DNA of 64,000 nt from Ectocarpus siliculosus (lineage: Eukaryota; Sar; Phaeophyceae; Ectocarpales; Ectocarpaceae). Shown piece by piece: positions 13,441 to 24,600 of this stretch; position 1 is the stretch's first letter; each line of letters opens with the position of its first letter. Both the position numbers and the translations under genes were made by a program. The stretch is taken from contig FN648466.1 in NCBI GenBank assembly GCA_000310025.1, forward strand, positions 84,313 to 148,312. The letters are read 5' to 3'. Under the pieces are notes generated by a model. That model had not been told where the DNA came from. It worked only from the letters and a program-made list of their open reading frames with translations, and made no database searches.

Positions 13441-14700
13441 GGAATGCAAAACACAAGAGTACACTCCTCCCATCGTACGGACGGTAACCCTGACGTCGCC
13501 TGACCAAATTGCGGTAAGTCAGGCACCATGAAAACGCCAAACATGGGGCCGAGCACGCCCGCCACCGCAGAGAAGGAAGAACAAACGGCCGGCTGCTGTC
13601 TGCTGAAAAACTCAGCTGCGACTTCGAACCGTCTAAACCAGCTGTGACTCACCCCAGACGTGGTCTTCCAGTTGAGTCCGTAGCAGTTCCACCAGGTTCC
13701 CCAGGTCATCGGCTGCGTATATCAACATGAAGGAGTTCAAACCGGATTCAATTGGAACTCGTCGAGAGGGCAGCGATCCGATCATGCTTTTCGTTCATCA
13801 CATTGATGAAAACTATCCCATCCTGTTCGCCCTAAATGCCTGATCGAAACCAAAACCTTTCGAAGGAAAGAGTAGGCACTCGAAATATGGCGGCAAGTGA
13901 GGCATCATGGTTGCGCTGAACATGCGGCCGAGTCTTTACATTTTTTCATGTGAAGCTAACGATCACACAACAGCTGGCTACTGATGCCTGATGAAACCAA
14001 TTGCACGTTCGCACCGTTTGATGCAGGTGTCACTCACCGGACAATCGGGGCTCCACTTGAGTTCGAACCAGCTGCAACAGGTTGCCGAGGTGTTTATCAG
14101 CTGGGCATTTCAACACATGGGGAAAGCATTTCCGTTGTGTGAGTGAGATTCTTCGGTTGTAGAACTTGACGACACAAGACGGGATGAAATGGGATTCAAC
14201 GGAGGAGGTAGGGATCCGAACGTGGTGAGTTCGTGCATGAAACAAGCAAACGACCCCATCCTTTGCGTAGCCCTGTACGCCTGACCGAAATCAAACGTGC
14301 TGCAAAGCAGGCATATGAAATATGGCGGCAAGCAAGGCACCCGGGTTGTACCCATTAGAGGACCGGCTGCGCACCACTGCTACAGCAAGCAATATTCAAT
14401 TATCAACAGCCGGTTGTTGGTGCGTGACAAAATCAGCTGCACGCCCGTACCATGTTATGCGCAATTCACATACCCGAGAGTTGGCCTCCGAGTTTGGCTC
14501 GTTCCTGTCGAAGCAAACCGGCAAGAATCTTGAGAAGGGTGTTCAACACGTCAATCCGGTTTTCTCGATCTTCATCACCTGCGTATATTCAACATGGAAA
14601 AATGTTTCGGTCTTCTTCGTTGTAGGAGTGAGCTCCTCGATTGTAACGCTCGACATAGACCGGATCGCACTGGATGAGCGTGTTGGGCATTTCTTCTACC

Positions 14701-15028
14701 GGGTTATCAGGCCTTGCAAGAACACAAGCATCTCTTTCATTGTAGTCTTTATACAGGCAGCCTGGGCATTCTCTTGGGCAACTTCCACCAAATTGAAACC
14801 ATAAACAAGCCAGTTGTCCCCACCCCCGCCCTGGCGCCTCTGGGATTCCGAAGAAACTCCGCGCGCAGAGCTCGTCAAAATTTCCGAGGTTCGAAGGGAC
14901 ACCGCACACCGAACGGTGATAATTCCTGTGATCTACGTAGCTGTCTCCAAGAACCCTCAAATACAAATGGTTCTACGTTGCTGATGCCTTGTAGGCGTTA
15001 CGGTCTGTCGATCACCGATCGAACTCAC
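14701..15028. other. Spacer between the array and the Roc exon
   Basis: Sequence immediately 3' of the Roc exon on the minus strand. It holds no recognisable COR domain and no exon with convincing splice sites. Around 14.59-14.70 kb it already resembles the intron-like part of the array monomers. Confidence 0.4.
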
Positions 15029-15619
15029 CCGCGGATTCGCTGGAAGGAGGTGGCCGAGGAAAAAACTTGTCCCCATGCGTGCCCACGAGAGCGACAACCG
15101 CGCCAGGGACGCGTTCGTGTAGAATAACGAGCCACCGGTAAATGGCTCCGCGAGGGTCTGGGATCCCGGCCGACTTCTCGTCCCTTCCGAGCTCGAAGAG
15201 GTCCACCACCAAGAGGAACAAGGCACCTTCGGTCAGAAAGATTTGGTGGGAAGCGTGGTAGTCTGATTGCCCTGAAAAGTCCCACAAGCTCACTGCCAGA
15301 GGCAGGTTTTTATTTGGTTTCCATTCGGAGAGCTCGACGCCAATTGTACGCTTGTCGGCTGGATCGCCGCCGGTGAAATGGCGCACGATGGTAGTCTTGC
15401 CGGCTTCCGCAAGTCCCACCAATACCATCTTGAGCTTGCTCGATGTCCCTTCACCAAAGCGAGCGATGCCATCCCACCATCTCCCAGCACTCACGAGACC
15501 CCGTGCTAGAAACGCTCGTGGCGGCCGTACCCAAGGGTTGCCGTTCACGCTCACACCCACTTTGCGATTGTCGTCTTGAACCGCCAACGCCCATTTGGCC
15601 GTCAAGTCCATAGGTAGCA
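15029..15619 (-). CDS. Roc GTPase exon of the ROCO gene
   Basis: A 591-bp exon with acceptor gaccgcag/TG and donor GCGG/GTGAGT, phase 1 at both ends, encoding about 197 residues. The N-terminal part (MDLTAKWALAV, then VSVNGNPW) is the usual linker after LRRs. G1 is GLAEAGKTT (P-loop GxxxxGKT), G3 is DFSGQ, and the G4 region is THGDK, where Ras-like proteins have N/TKxD. FLLVVDLFEL fits the strand before the switch region. The nucleotide-binding residues look intact, so GTP binding is plausible. In family members a COR dimerisation domain follows; here the next 300 bp hold none and the monomer array begins. Confidence 0.85.
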
Positions 15620-18600
15620 CTGCGGTCGACGAATAAAAACGGTCAACAGCACCGGAAGCCGACCTGGGAATCAGCCCAAGATACTTTATTGTGACCTCAG
15701 ACGACCCCCCGAAAAATGTCCTCCTGACGGGACATTACCGTATCACACAACTCAGGTATAGTACCGGCGGACTGTATCGTCACCGCATTTATCGAAAACG
15801 GACAACTCTGTGATTTCGCGATCGTGCGCGATATCCGCTTACAGTTGTGCACAGCCAAGACTCGACTCACGCAGCACGATTTTGGTCAACTTTGGAGGAA
15901 TGTTGGCCGACTCTTCAACGTGTGATACTCACCACTCAGTTCATTGTTGGTCAAGTCTACGTCAAAAAGTCTCTCCAGACGAACCAGAGCTGACGGCACG
16001 GTTCCTGGCCGTTGTGAAAACGCGCAAGAACGAGCAAAAACGACATGTTTCAGCTCAGTACGGGGTGCTCGCCATTCACGGCAATGGTATCGCATGATGC
16101 ATATGGAGGACGACTACTCTCGTTCTCCACACGAGAAAAGTTTGCCTCTGATTCTTCGATCGTCTGGTGCAACAGCTGCAGTACGCCAAGCCACCGACCA
16201 CTTAGCCCATTGCTGCCCAATCTCAGCACTCCAAGGTCTCGAAGGTTGGAGAGGTCCTGCGGGATGTTTCCTGCGGAACGGAGTTAAAAAAACAGACAAA
16301 AAGGTACTTAGCACGGTATTAGGATAGAAAGTTCGCAGGGGGTGGAAAACGCAAATCATGAAGAGCATAGGCCGCCTTAGAAACACACAGAAGCAGTTTT
16401 CGATTCGGCGTTAACCTGCAGCACGTCTCATAAATCACAGGTACTCCGTACCGTTGCTTTCACGGTGGCACAAGGTAGCATAATCGAGAGCACAACCTTC
16501 CTCACGGTGACGCTTGAAAGTATGTCTCAGTTCTCTTTGCTTCGTCCTGGTAACATATTCGGCCAAAACAACGCACCTGTAAGTTGGTTGTTGCTGAGGT
16601 CGATCTTCCACAGCACTCTGGAGTACAGTTCGTCGCCACAGCTCCCTCCTATGCAAGAACAAAGGTCGCAAACGGAGTGTTGTAAGGGTAGATGAACCGG
16701 CCATGGCGACTCAACTTCGATCGGCTATTGTAACCCCAAAAATATTTCCGAGAGATCTAACCAAGAGTGGACAGAGTGCGTTCTTTATCTCACTAAATAA
16801 ATCCTGGTCTAAGTTGGAAGCGACGCGCGGCAAAGCTCGTTGTTAGTAAACTAGATCGACTTCATAAGTCGCGAGGGAAGGGATTGCTGTTTTCGCGATA
16901 AAAATATCTCAGGCAGGAACCGCAGGAGGGGGTCCAACCCCCCCCTCCTATGTGACCTCGGTTGGGTAGTCTAGCTAGTAGAAGTGGAGGATGGGGGCCA
17001 GAGGGGCAGACGACAGAGTCCAATGATGGGAGGAAAAAAAAAGAGCGTCAATGAGTGAGCAGCAAAATGTTGTACGGTACGTACAATCCGAGCGAGAGGT
17101 CGTTCCCTCGGTCAGCAACGCACCGGGCGGCGAGGTCAGCAGAAACAAAACCGTCCAAAACACGGAAACAAACCCACCCGCAACACTGAAATGCAGCGTA
17201 AATCTTCTCGCTTGTAAGATGTGACCGCCTCCACCACCCGCGATGAAAGACAGCCGGTAACGGTCGCCGGCGCATGCCAACCGTCTCAGGGGGTCCTTCG
17301 GATCAATCTCCATCACTTCATGTGTCCATTTATGCTCGGCTGGATCTGGCATAAGCTGCCGGTGCTCCTTCGGTTCTTGGGTTGAACACTGTTGGTCCGT
17401 GGATCCCGGGTCCAAGCTCAGGAATAGCGTCCCTTTCCGATTGCCCCATCCTTGATCTCTCCACAAGAAGGACACGTACCGGAGCTCGTGTAAAGGTTCC
17501 AATGGCTCCGAACTCCAGTGGTCCCGCTCGTCCTCGGGATCGCTGCCGATCCCTTCGGCGTACAGATCAGGTACGAAGGTTTGATGGCCACTTCTGTTCC
17601 CGGCGTCTAGGGAAACAAACGCGAGTGTGGGGCGGGAAAACATTCGGGCGGCTCTCGCTTTGGCTCTGACGTTATTCGAGCAAATTGAAAAAAGCATCAA
17701 CGGCGTCGACCACGTCCTTCTGCCATACCAGTTCGAATTTTCGTTTGCCGTAAGCCCCAACACTTGCCGGGCAACACTTGCCGGTTTTTGCTGCCACCTT
17801 CTGTCCCGAAATTTCGAACGTCCCTTTCCGACTTCCTCTGACGACGCCACCCAATTGCTGACTGAAAGCTCTTTTCAATGTGATCATATTTTGGGGGGAG
17901 AGGCATTTGAAAAGGTCTCTTAAATTATGGGCTGAAGCTTTCATCAGCACACCCTGCTTGCTGTTTCTCTCTTGACGTTATCTCAACGCCGATCCTTGAT
18001 TGTCTCTTTGTCGTTATCTTCCCGTCGTCCACAATCTCAAATATACCCAAACTCCTGTTATTGTCTTTGAAAGAATACAGTCAACATCAAAGAAGGAACT
18101 ACGCCATGAGACAGGACTCCCGATTCCCCCCTGGGTTTCCTCACGGAGAACGGTCACTTTAAAACCGGCCGAGTACAAAATTGCCTTTATCATGGCCTCT
18201 CCTCAGAAACCGGCTGCTGCACGTGAGGTATTGGGTGCTGCCCAGCTGTTTGCTGCAGTACATGGTAAGGTTCCGGTGGGTTAGAGCGGCAAGCGTGCCT
18301 TGCTTCTTCACTCCGCCCTCCTCTACTTTGTTTTCTGTCGCTGTCTGTCTCTCTTGTTTCTCGCCCTTCGTTCTTGTTTGAGCAAAATAACTGACTGTCT
18401 GACTGTGTCTTGGGGTCCCCCACCCACCCACAACCACCTGATGGTTCGTGGTCTCCAATATTTACAGTACGGTATGTAGTGGTCTACTACAGAACATGCG
18501 GTACGCGTCCATGAGTGCAACAGCAGAAGAGCTAGATACTGGTGGCCTTCTGACCTGATCATGCAGAGAGAGGCTATTGCCACCACAAGACGACTCTATG

Positions 18601-21600
18601 CCATGCCCATGACGGGGAACGCGTACGTTCTACGCCTGTGCTCATTTCCTCTCCCATCCGGCTATTTTGTTTCGGAGACGAAACCTATCCTGACAATCAT
18701 CTTCTGGGGTCCGCATTTATTTAGTCTCGGTTTCTTTTCGAGCGTGAGGAGATCGATGGTCTCCACCGTTCGGGTGTGATCGTGCGCATCAACGAGCATG
18801 ACTAGCGAGATTGTTGACAGCATGGAGTCCCTCGCCACAAAACGTGCATACGCATCGATGGGCGTTGTGAGAATGCCCTCTTCTTTCTCTTCGCTCAGCG
18901 CCGGTCGAAGACTGATGATGTTGTTCTTTTCGGGTGCGCGTGAGGTCGTCCCAATAACTTCGTCGTGCGGAAGGCAGAAAGCAGTGTATCCGGACCGCAT
19001 GTCAATTGCCGCGGTCGCTGCCCCTGGTCTTCTTGCTACAGTACATCGTTCGGTGGTGTCATTTCACTTACCTTTTTGCATGTCGGCCGCCCCGTCTACG
19101 CGGCTACACACGTCTACATCAAACGTTGACGTTGATATTCAAGCTGACTTTGTGCAACCGCCCGTCCGGCTGTAGCGTCTAATATTGCGATCCCAGGACA
19201 ATCTCCGTGCCCCTACTGCGCCGAGAACAACGCATTGCATACGTGCCAATGGAACTTGCTTCTTTGAACTGGAGTCACGGCGCCGGGCAGATTGTTTCTC
19301 AGTCTTCGCAAGTCTTCCAGGGGTTTGAAGACCACCCCATGTAAACGTCATTGACTTCAACTTTGGGGGCGGAATTCTCGCTGGTAAGTGTTTCGAATCA
19401 CCTTCTTCCTCTTGGCGGCGGGTCCCGCATCCACTTCGTCACGCAGATGCGCTCGAGGGATCGGTGGCACAAATAAATTTGCCTCCATGGTGGCCTTACA
19501 ACCTCTTCTCACGACTTTGACCCTACCTGGTATTAAGCCCACCAGTACATGATACTGTAGTATCCACGCGGACGTCGCTATGTGCGTATAAACCCAACGA
19601 TCGGGATATGAGCCCATCACGAGGACCACCAAAACCTACTCAACAACGGAGCCATTCAGCCTATCCGGTGAAGCCTGTCCCCAAACGACCGACGCAGTTC
19701 AGGTCCTGTCAGCCGATCGGAGAGAACTGCTTGAGGCCATTTTTCATGTGATTTCTGTGTTTTTCATCTCGTTTTTTTGTATATTGTCGTGTTCGAGAGT
19801 GTTCCCGTACGCAGTTGCGGCTTCCCGTAAAAAAAAAGGAAGGGTTCAAACAGACAACACCGACGAAACTCATCGAGTTGCACATCAATCTGAAGACACT
19901 TTTATCGCAGCCAGCCGCCGTCAAGGAAGTGGTGCAAAATTTTGTACTGTTTAATACCCTCGCTATGTAGGTAAGGTAGGACCATAGCAGTATAGTCTCT
20001 CTTCTTCGCGCGCACTATCTCTCTTCTGGTGCCATGGACTCACCGCCACACACAATTCGTCGTGTGACTCGCTTCACTCAGCATGGCGGCAAAAGCCGCA
20101 ACAACCCTTGTACTTCGTATTGCTTTTGTGCACGCCTCGTCAGCCAACGCAAGTCGCATATCAGTTGTCAGGATGGCACGACAACAGTGATCCAGGTGTC
20201 GCTCGGAGCCCTTGACGAGCGCGCTAAGATCAGTACCTCCTGCGCGATCGATGAGTTTGTCCGTCGACGCACTCGCGATCACGAAAGAAAATCAATCGGC
20301 TCATCTGATCGGAAATCATCTACCGCGTCTATTTTCGGTCAAGTTTACCCTCTCGTGACGGAAATAGAAAACTACTGATTGGAAAACGCCGACGTCCGAC
20401 CGCTAAAGCAACGGTTCCGGGCTCGAAATCGATAATACAGATTTTCGATCGCTGGTCTATCGCATAAGAAATGGCCTATTAGGGTTTTTTGCTTGAGCGT
20501 GCGAAAAAAAAATGCGAAAAAACAAAGGTCCAAAGTTGTTCTTCTGTTGGGGGCAGTCCCAACTGATGTCGAACACCCCTGTGTCCTCATCGAACGACTT
20601 TGATTTCCCTGATGGACAACAGTGCGTCCAACGAAACACCAAGTGTCGAAATAAACTAGCCTTGAGCGTGTAGCCTGTCGCAGACTAGTAGATTCGGCGG
20701 TTCTCACCCGTAAAGTTCTCCTCCACATTGGTCCTGATGCTTACTCCTAGCTGTCCAAGCCGATCGGGAATGTGACCTAGAGGGCGCGTGCGAGAATGTC
20801 GAGAGTTTCGTGTGTGCCAAATATTTCTCTAAAAGGGATTGTCACTGGCTACAACCCGATGAGCTGTACCACACATACTTTGGTATCTTTAAATACGATG
20901 TGTGGTGCCACAACCATGCATTTCAGCTACCTAGACAGATCAACAGCAGGACAGGATACCCGCACTGAGCCTGTAGCGCCGGGCGGACTCACCGCTAAGT
21001 TCGTTCGAACCGAGGTCAAGAACCTCAAGCGACTCCATCTCCCCCAGCTCCGGTGGAATAGAGCCTGTGAGAGGTTAAAGGGAAAGTAACAGGTGCCCCG
21101 GCCTCGTCTAAATCCCAATGTTTTGTATTGCAATCGAGTCGTCTGCCTGCGTTGCTGCGGTGGTACATGTAGCAACCACATTAATCAGACAGGGAAGAAT
21201 GGCTAGGCATACAGCACCTCCGCATGTTCATACATCACAAGCTGTTGTCTGTGGCAAAGACGAAAGAACCGAGTGAGCGATCGATCAACTTGGAGCAATG
21301 CAAGACAACATAGTGCTCGTTACAAGCTGGTTCAGGATGAATGCCCAACACTTATTGCACAAGATATTTTCACGCCGTTTATTACGGGTTCGACCATGAA
21401 ACTTTGCACACATACATGCTACAACGGTGAGATATCAGGGTAACCCGCCCCCCGCCCCCCGCCCCCCGGCTCAGTACTATTCAGTATGGCTAGACCATCA
21501 CTATTCAGTGAGCTCACTGAGGAGTCTAATAAATATACAGGTGGAAGTGATCTCCGGGGTGGACCCCTCGCCAGTCTCACAGTAGTTCTGTAAATGGTGC

Positions 21601-24600
21601 ATGTTTAGCATAAAAGTATGCTGGGATTCGAACCCGCGTCGGTATTTATTCTCAGTAATGCTTAGACTACTCAAATCAGCTGACTATTAGGCTACTTGTA
21701 CAGTCAATGTTGACTGTTCAAGTAGTCTAGCGGTACGTCAACCGGGACTCCGGATACTTGGCCACTAAAAAATTATTCGACCCGTTCTCATCGACTTTCG
21801 ATATGACCGGTATACATGTGAGTGAGCGAAATTTCATGGCTTCACTCGAAAAAACCGCGCGAGAAAACGGAGATATATGTACGGAGAGGTGCAATTTCAT
21901 CTGCCTATCCCCTACAAGTTGAAGCACAAAAGCTTTTACCCACAAATCTTTCTCATTTTTCAGAGTTGGGAAACGAAACTTTGTAACGAGTGCCTATTGG
22001 ACTGTCCTCCCGAAGGTAATATTTGAAAATTCAATATTCGGGAATATTGTACCGGCTTCTGGGGGCCTTACCCCGGAGACCGGTCAGTAATGGAAAAACT
22101 TGAAAACAATCTCACGAAATGTTTTGTCCAAGTTTGAGGGTGATCTGATGTTCCCTTCGATGTGTACAAGGGAAACAAATGTTAGGCTCTCCTGGTTTTT
22201 GCCTCATATTTTGCCCCATACACTTTGAGCAGAAATCTGACGACGCCATATCACCACATCATCATCACCCGCTTGGGCGTAACTCGTCCCCACCGTGTCC
22301 GTTTTCGATTCCGTTTCTTTCATGTGTCCCCTACCGTGTGAGAGGGGTTAACACTGTCTTGATTTTGATTTTTCATTCTGGAAAAGTTTTTAGGCCTCTG
22401 ATTGGCCAAAGCACATTTTCGCCTCAAGGTCACTGCAAATACCTGAACGGAAACCGGACCATGTCACCCTCTTCGACTTTCCATAGGGGTCACGAAGATA
22501 CATTGAAAAATTTGAATAAGGATTGCTCTCGATCTTCGTGGTGCACAAAATGTTGGGCGATCATCCTGAACCTGCTTGGAGCAGGTGGAGTTTCGGCTCA
22601 TTGGATGAATAAATCGCATGTCGTGACTGTCACACAAAAACAGTGGCACCAATGGTCTACGTGGATGACATCAAAATTATTTCTACGCTCATTGCGAGTT
22701 TTTTTGAACGGCGCGTATACGCCGCGAGCTCAAGGTACCCACAAGTCACAACTGAAAAATAATCACCAATGCTGTTCACCTCACCTTTTGACGTTCTCGT
22801 TTCCAAAGCTGACCAAAGTAGTTGGGGTTGTGCCCCCCCGGGCTTTGCTTAACACCCAACAAGGGCATGAACAACAATAATAGAGTAAACTGGCAGTAAA
22901 ATAGGGCACCCAACCATCTGGCACCACGCGACCTCCCTGGGGCTGTGGCCTACTTTTGCTGTCAAGGCTTCGATGCAAATAAATGCAATAGCATCATTTG
23001 TTCCCAAAGGCGATACTGCGTCCTCTCCTCAAAAGGTGAGCTGTGCGCTTCACTAGACCCCGAGCAAGCAGAGAAGCAACAGTATTCTGCTCCAATTGTC
23101 TGAACATTACAGGATGCCTTGTTTAGTTTGATGGAGCAGACCGACTCACCGAGCAAACCGACTCACCGGTCAGGGTGTTGTCGCTGAGAATAAGAGTCTT
23201 CAACAGCTTGAGCTTCCCCAGAATAGCCGGAATATCGCCTGCGCAAACCCATTGAGGTGGTCATACATTCCATATACCCCCCCAAAAAAACAGATATGAC
23301 GCGATTAGTGGTTCAGGTTGGGTTGGTAAAATAAAACAAAAAACTTACCATGCGCGTGTCTTTCGAATCTGCCAGTACCCCACCGCAAAAACAGAGGCTC
23401 GAGTTGGGGGAGTAGAGCGAAAATAGAAGCAAACGCCAAGCAACGAATCAGCGACTAGACCCGACAGTACCAGGAGAGAGTAAATCGCTAGCGCGGGGGT
23501 TGTGAATTTACAGAGAGAAGAAAAGAAAGGATACAGACACGAGCGGGCACATCTAGTTCGGTGCATTCTCGGCACGCTCGCACCCGATACTTGGATTGTG
23601 CGTGCGCATGAGCTACCGCCCCCACGAGCGCATGGCTGTCCCTGTTTCGGAGCACGTCCCACCAAAATATGCATGCGAGAGGCCTCGGCGCAATCGACGA
23701 GTGAGGCTTGTTTCATGCAATTTTCCACGACGATCGACGGCTTCACGAGAAAGGTCTTTGAGGACACCGCGCCACGAGCTCGCATGCGTAGCTTCCCTTA
23801 GCTCAGAGAAATCGGCGAGGGTCAAGAAAACGGCGTCACTAAAACCAGCCTCACATTTATCAAGTGAAATTTTCCAATTGCCTAACAGAAAAACTTCAAG
23901 GGCACCCAGGTGGAACACATGGTGCGGAAGAAATGGAGGCATGGATTCTAGAAGGCAGGGGGAATGTCTTGTCAGTTCCCCGCCAAATTCATTTTTCTCG
24001 TTGGTTGCAGGTCCCATTCTGCCGGAGCTGGGAAAACCCGTAGCATTGCGAATCCTCGTGCTCCAGAGCAACCAAATCAGGTGTGAGTCTTTTCGTCCAA
24101 GAGACATTTTATTTGAGCTCTCTTTGAACAAATATTCGCTGGTGGAGTAGGTGTTCTGGAAGGGATTGGCGCAAAATGTTCCGAGAAGCCGAGAGAATAC
24201 TTTTAACAACTTCTCGTCGAATTCGTTTTTCTTTTTTGGCTGCCGCCCATCAAAATTCACAACACTAAGGATCCTTTTCCTGGAGAAAACCAGTGGAGCG
24301 GTGAGTCACAAAGAACGCGATACTGGTATTCTGAGCTCGAAACGCGCGCGCAAAACCAATTTGACAATCGGAATTTTGGTTGTACAGGTTGCCCGTGTTC
24401 CAGGAGCAGGCTGGAAGGCGGAAAATAGATTTGTTGAATAGCTTTACCAGTACAGCAACATCGTGCGCACGCCGTGCTGGTACTGCGTCGACTTTACATA
24501 CAACGGATATTTAGGCGTCGACCGCGTGCAGAACGAGGGCACGTACCAGGAAGACAACGACGTTGTGGCATCTTGTACAACATGCAAGTCCATGGAAGCA

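Larger units (their letters stand above)
1..14700 (-). repeat. Tandem array of ~430-bp monomers, each with a 60-63 bp phase-1 LRR-like exon block
   Basis: About 29 monomers recur every 400-440 bp. Read on the minus strand, each has a CAG acceptor-like site, then 60 or 63 bp, then GTGAGT, GTGAGC or GTAAGC. The block begins with two bases of a codon and ends with one, so it is phase 1 at both ends. Translations follow the pattern (A)(D/E)xLGxLVxLVRTxLEGxLSG, for example KHLGNLLQLVRTQVEPRLSG near 14.04 kb. Right-hand (3') ends of the blocks lie near 416, 844, 1262, 1668, 2666, 3094, 3504, 3951, 4390, 4822, 5239, 5683, 6124, 6555, 6962, 7398, 7837, 8264, 8683, 9126, 10658, 11406, 11840, 12281, 12678, 13657, 14039 and 14474, with a partial one at 1-41. 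The L..L..L....L.G.LSG spacing and the SG/GTGAGT junction match the 72-bp LRR exons of the ROCO gene just upstream on the same strand. Derivation from LRR exons is inferred; a non-coding satellite with chance frames is the alternative. Confidence 0.6.
10128..14700 (-). repeat. Diverged older monomers of the same array
   Basis: Monomers at about 10.65, 11.4, 11.84, 12.28, 12.68, 13.65, 14.03 and 14.47 kb keep the exon-like block and donor but no longer fit the four-monomer period. They differ strongly in the intron-like parts. They lie between the homogeneous block and the Roc exon of the ROCO gene. Block frames stay open in most of them (ADDLGNLVELLRTQLEDHVW near 13.65 kb; DDLCDVLQWVQTRNQLEGRL near 11.4 kb). 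The one at 14.47 kb has a weaker GTATGT donor. Confidence 0.6.

Noticed and set aside
13000-13473. 163-codon minus-strand frame resembling a membrane protein
   Set aside because: It is the antisense of the LINE-like fragment on the plus strand; the hydrophobic look comes from reversed acidic and basic codons.
19281-19330. LRR-like trace PLEDLRRLRNNLPGA on the minus strand
   Set aside because: Too short, lacks a clean acceptor and GTGAGT donor, and the repeat spacing is wrong.
21605-21695. Functional tRNA-Leu gene
   Set aside because: Acceptor stem pairs poorly and no proper anticodon arm can be drawn; treated as a SINE head or pseudogene.
22179-22880. 233-codon plus-strand open frame
   Set aside because: No recognisable domain, unremarkable composition, and it sits in a ROCO intron on the opposite strand; it could be chance.
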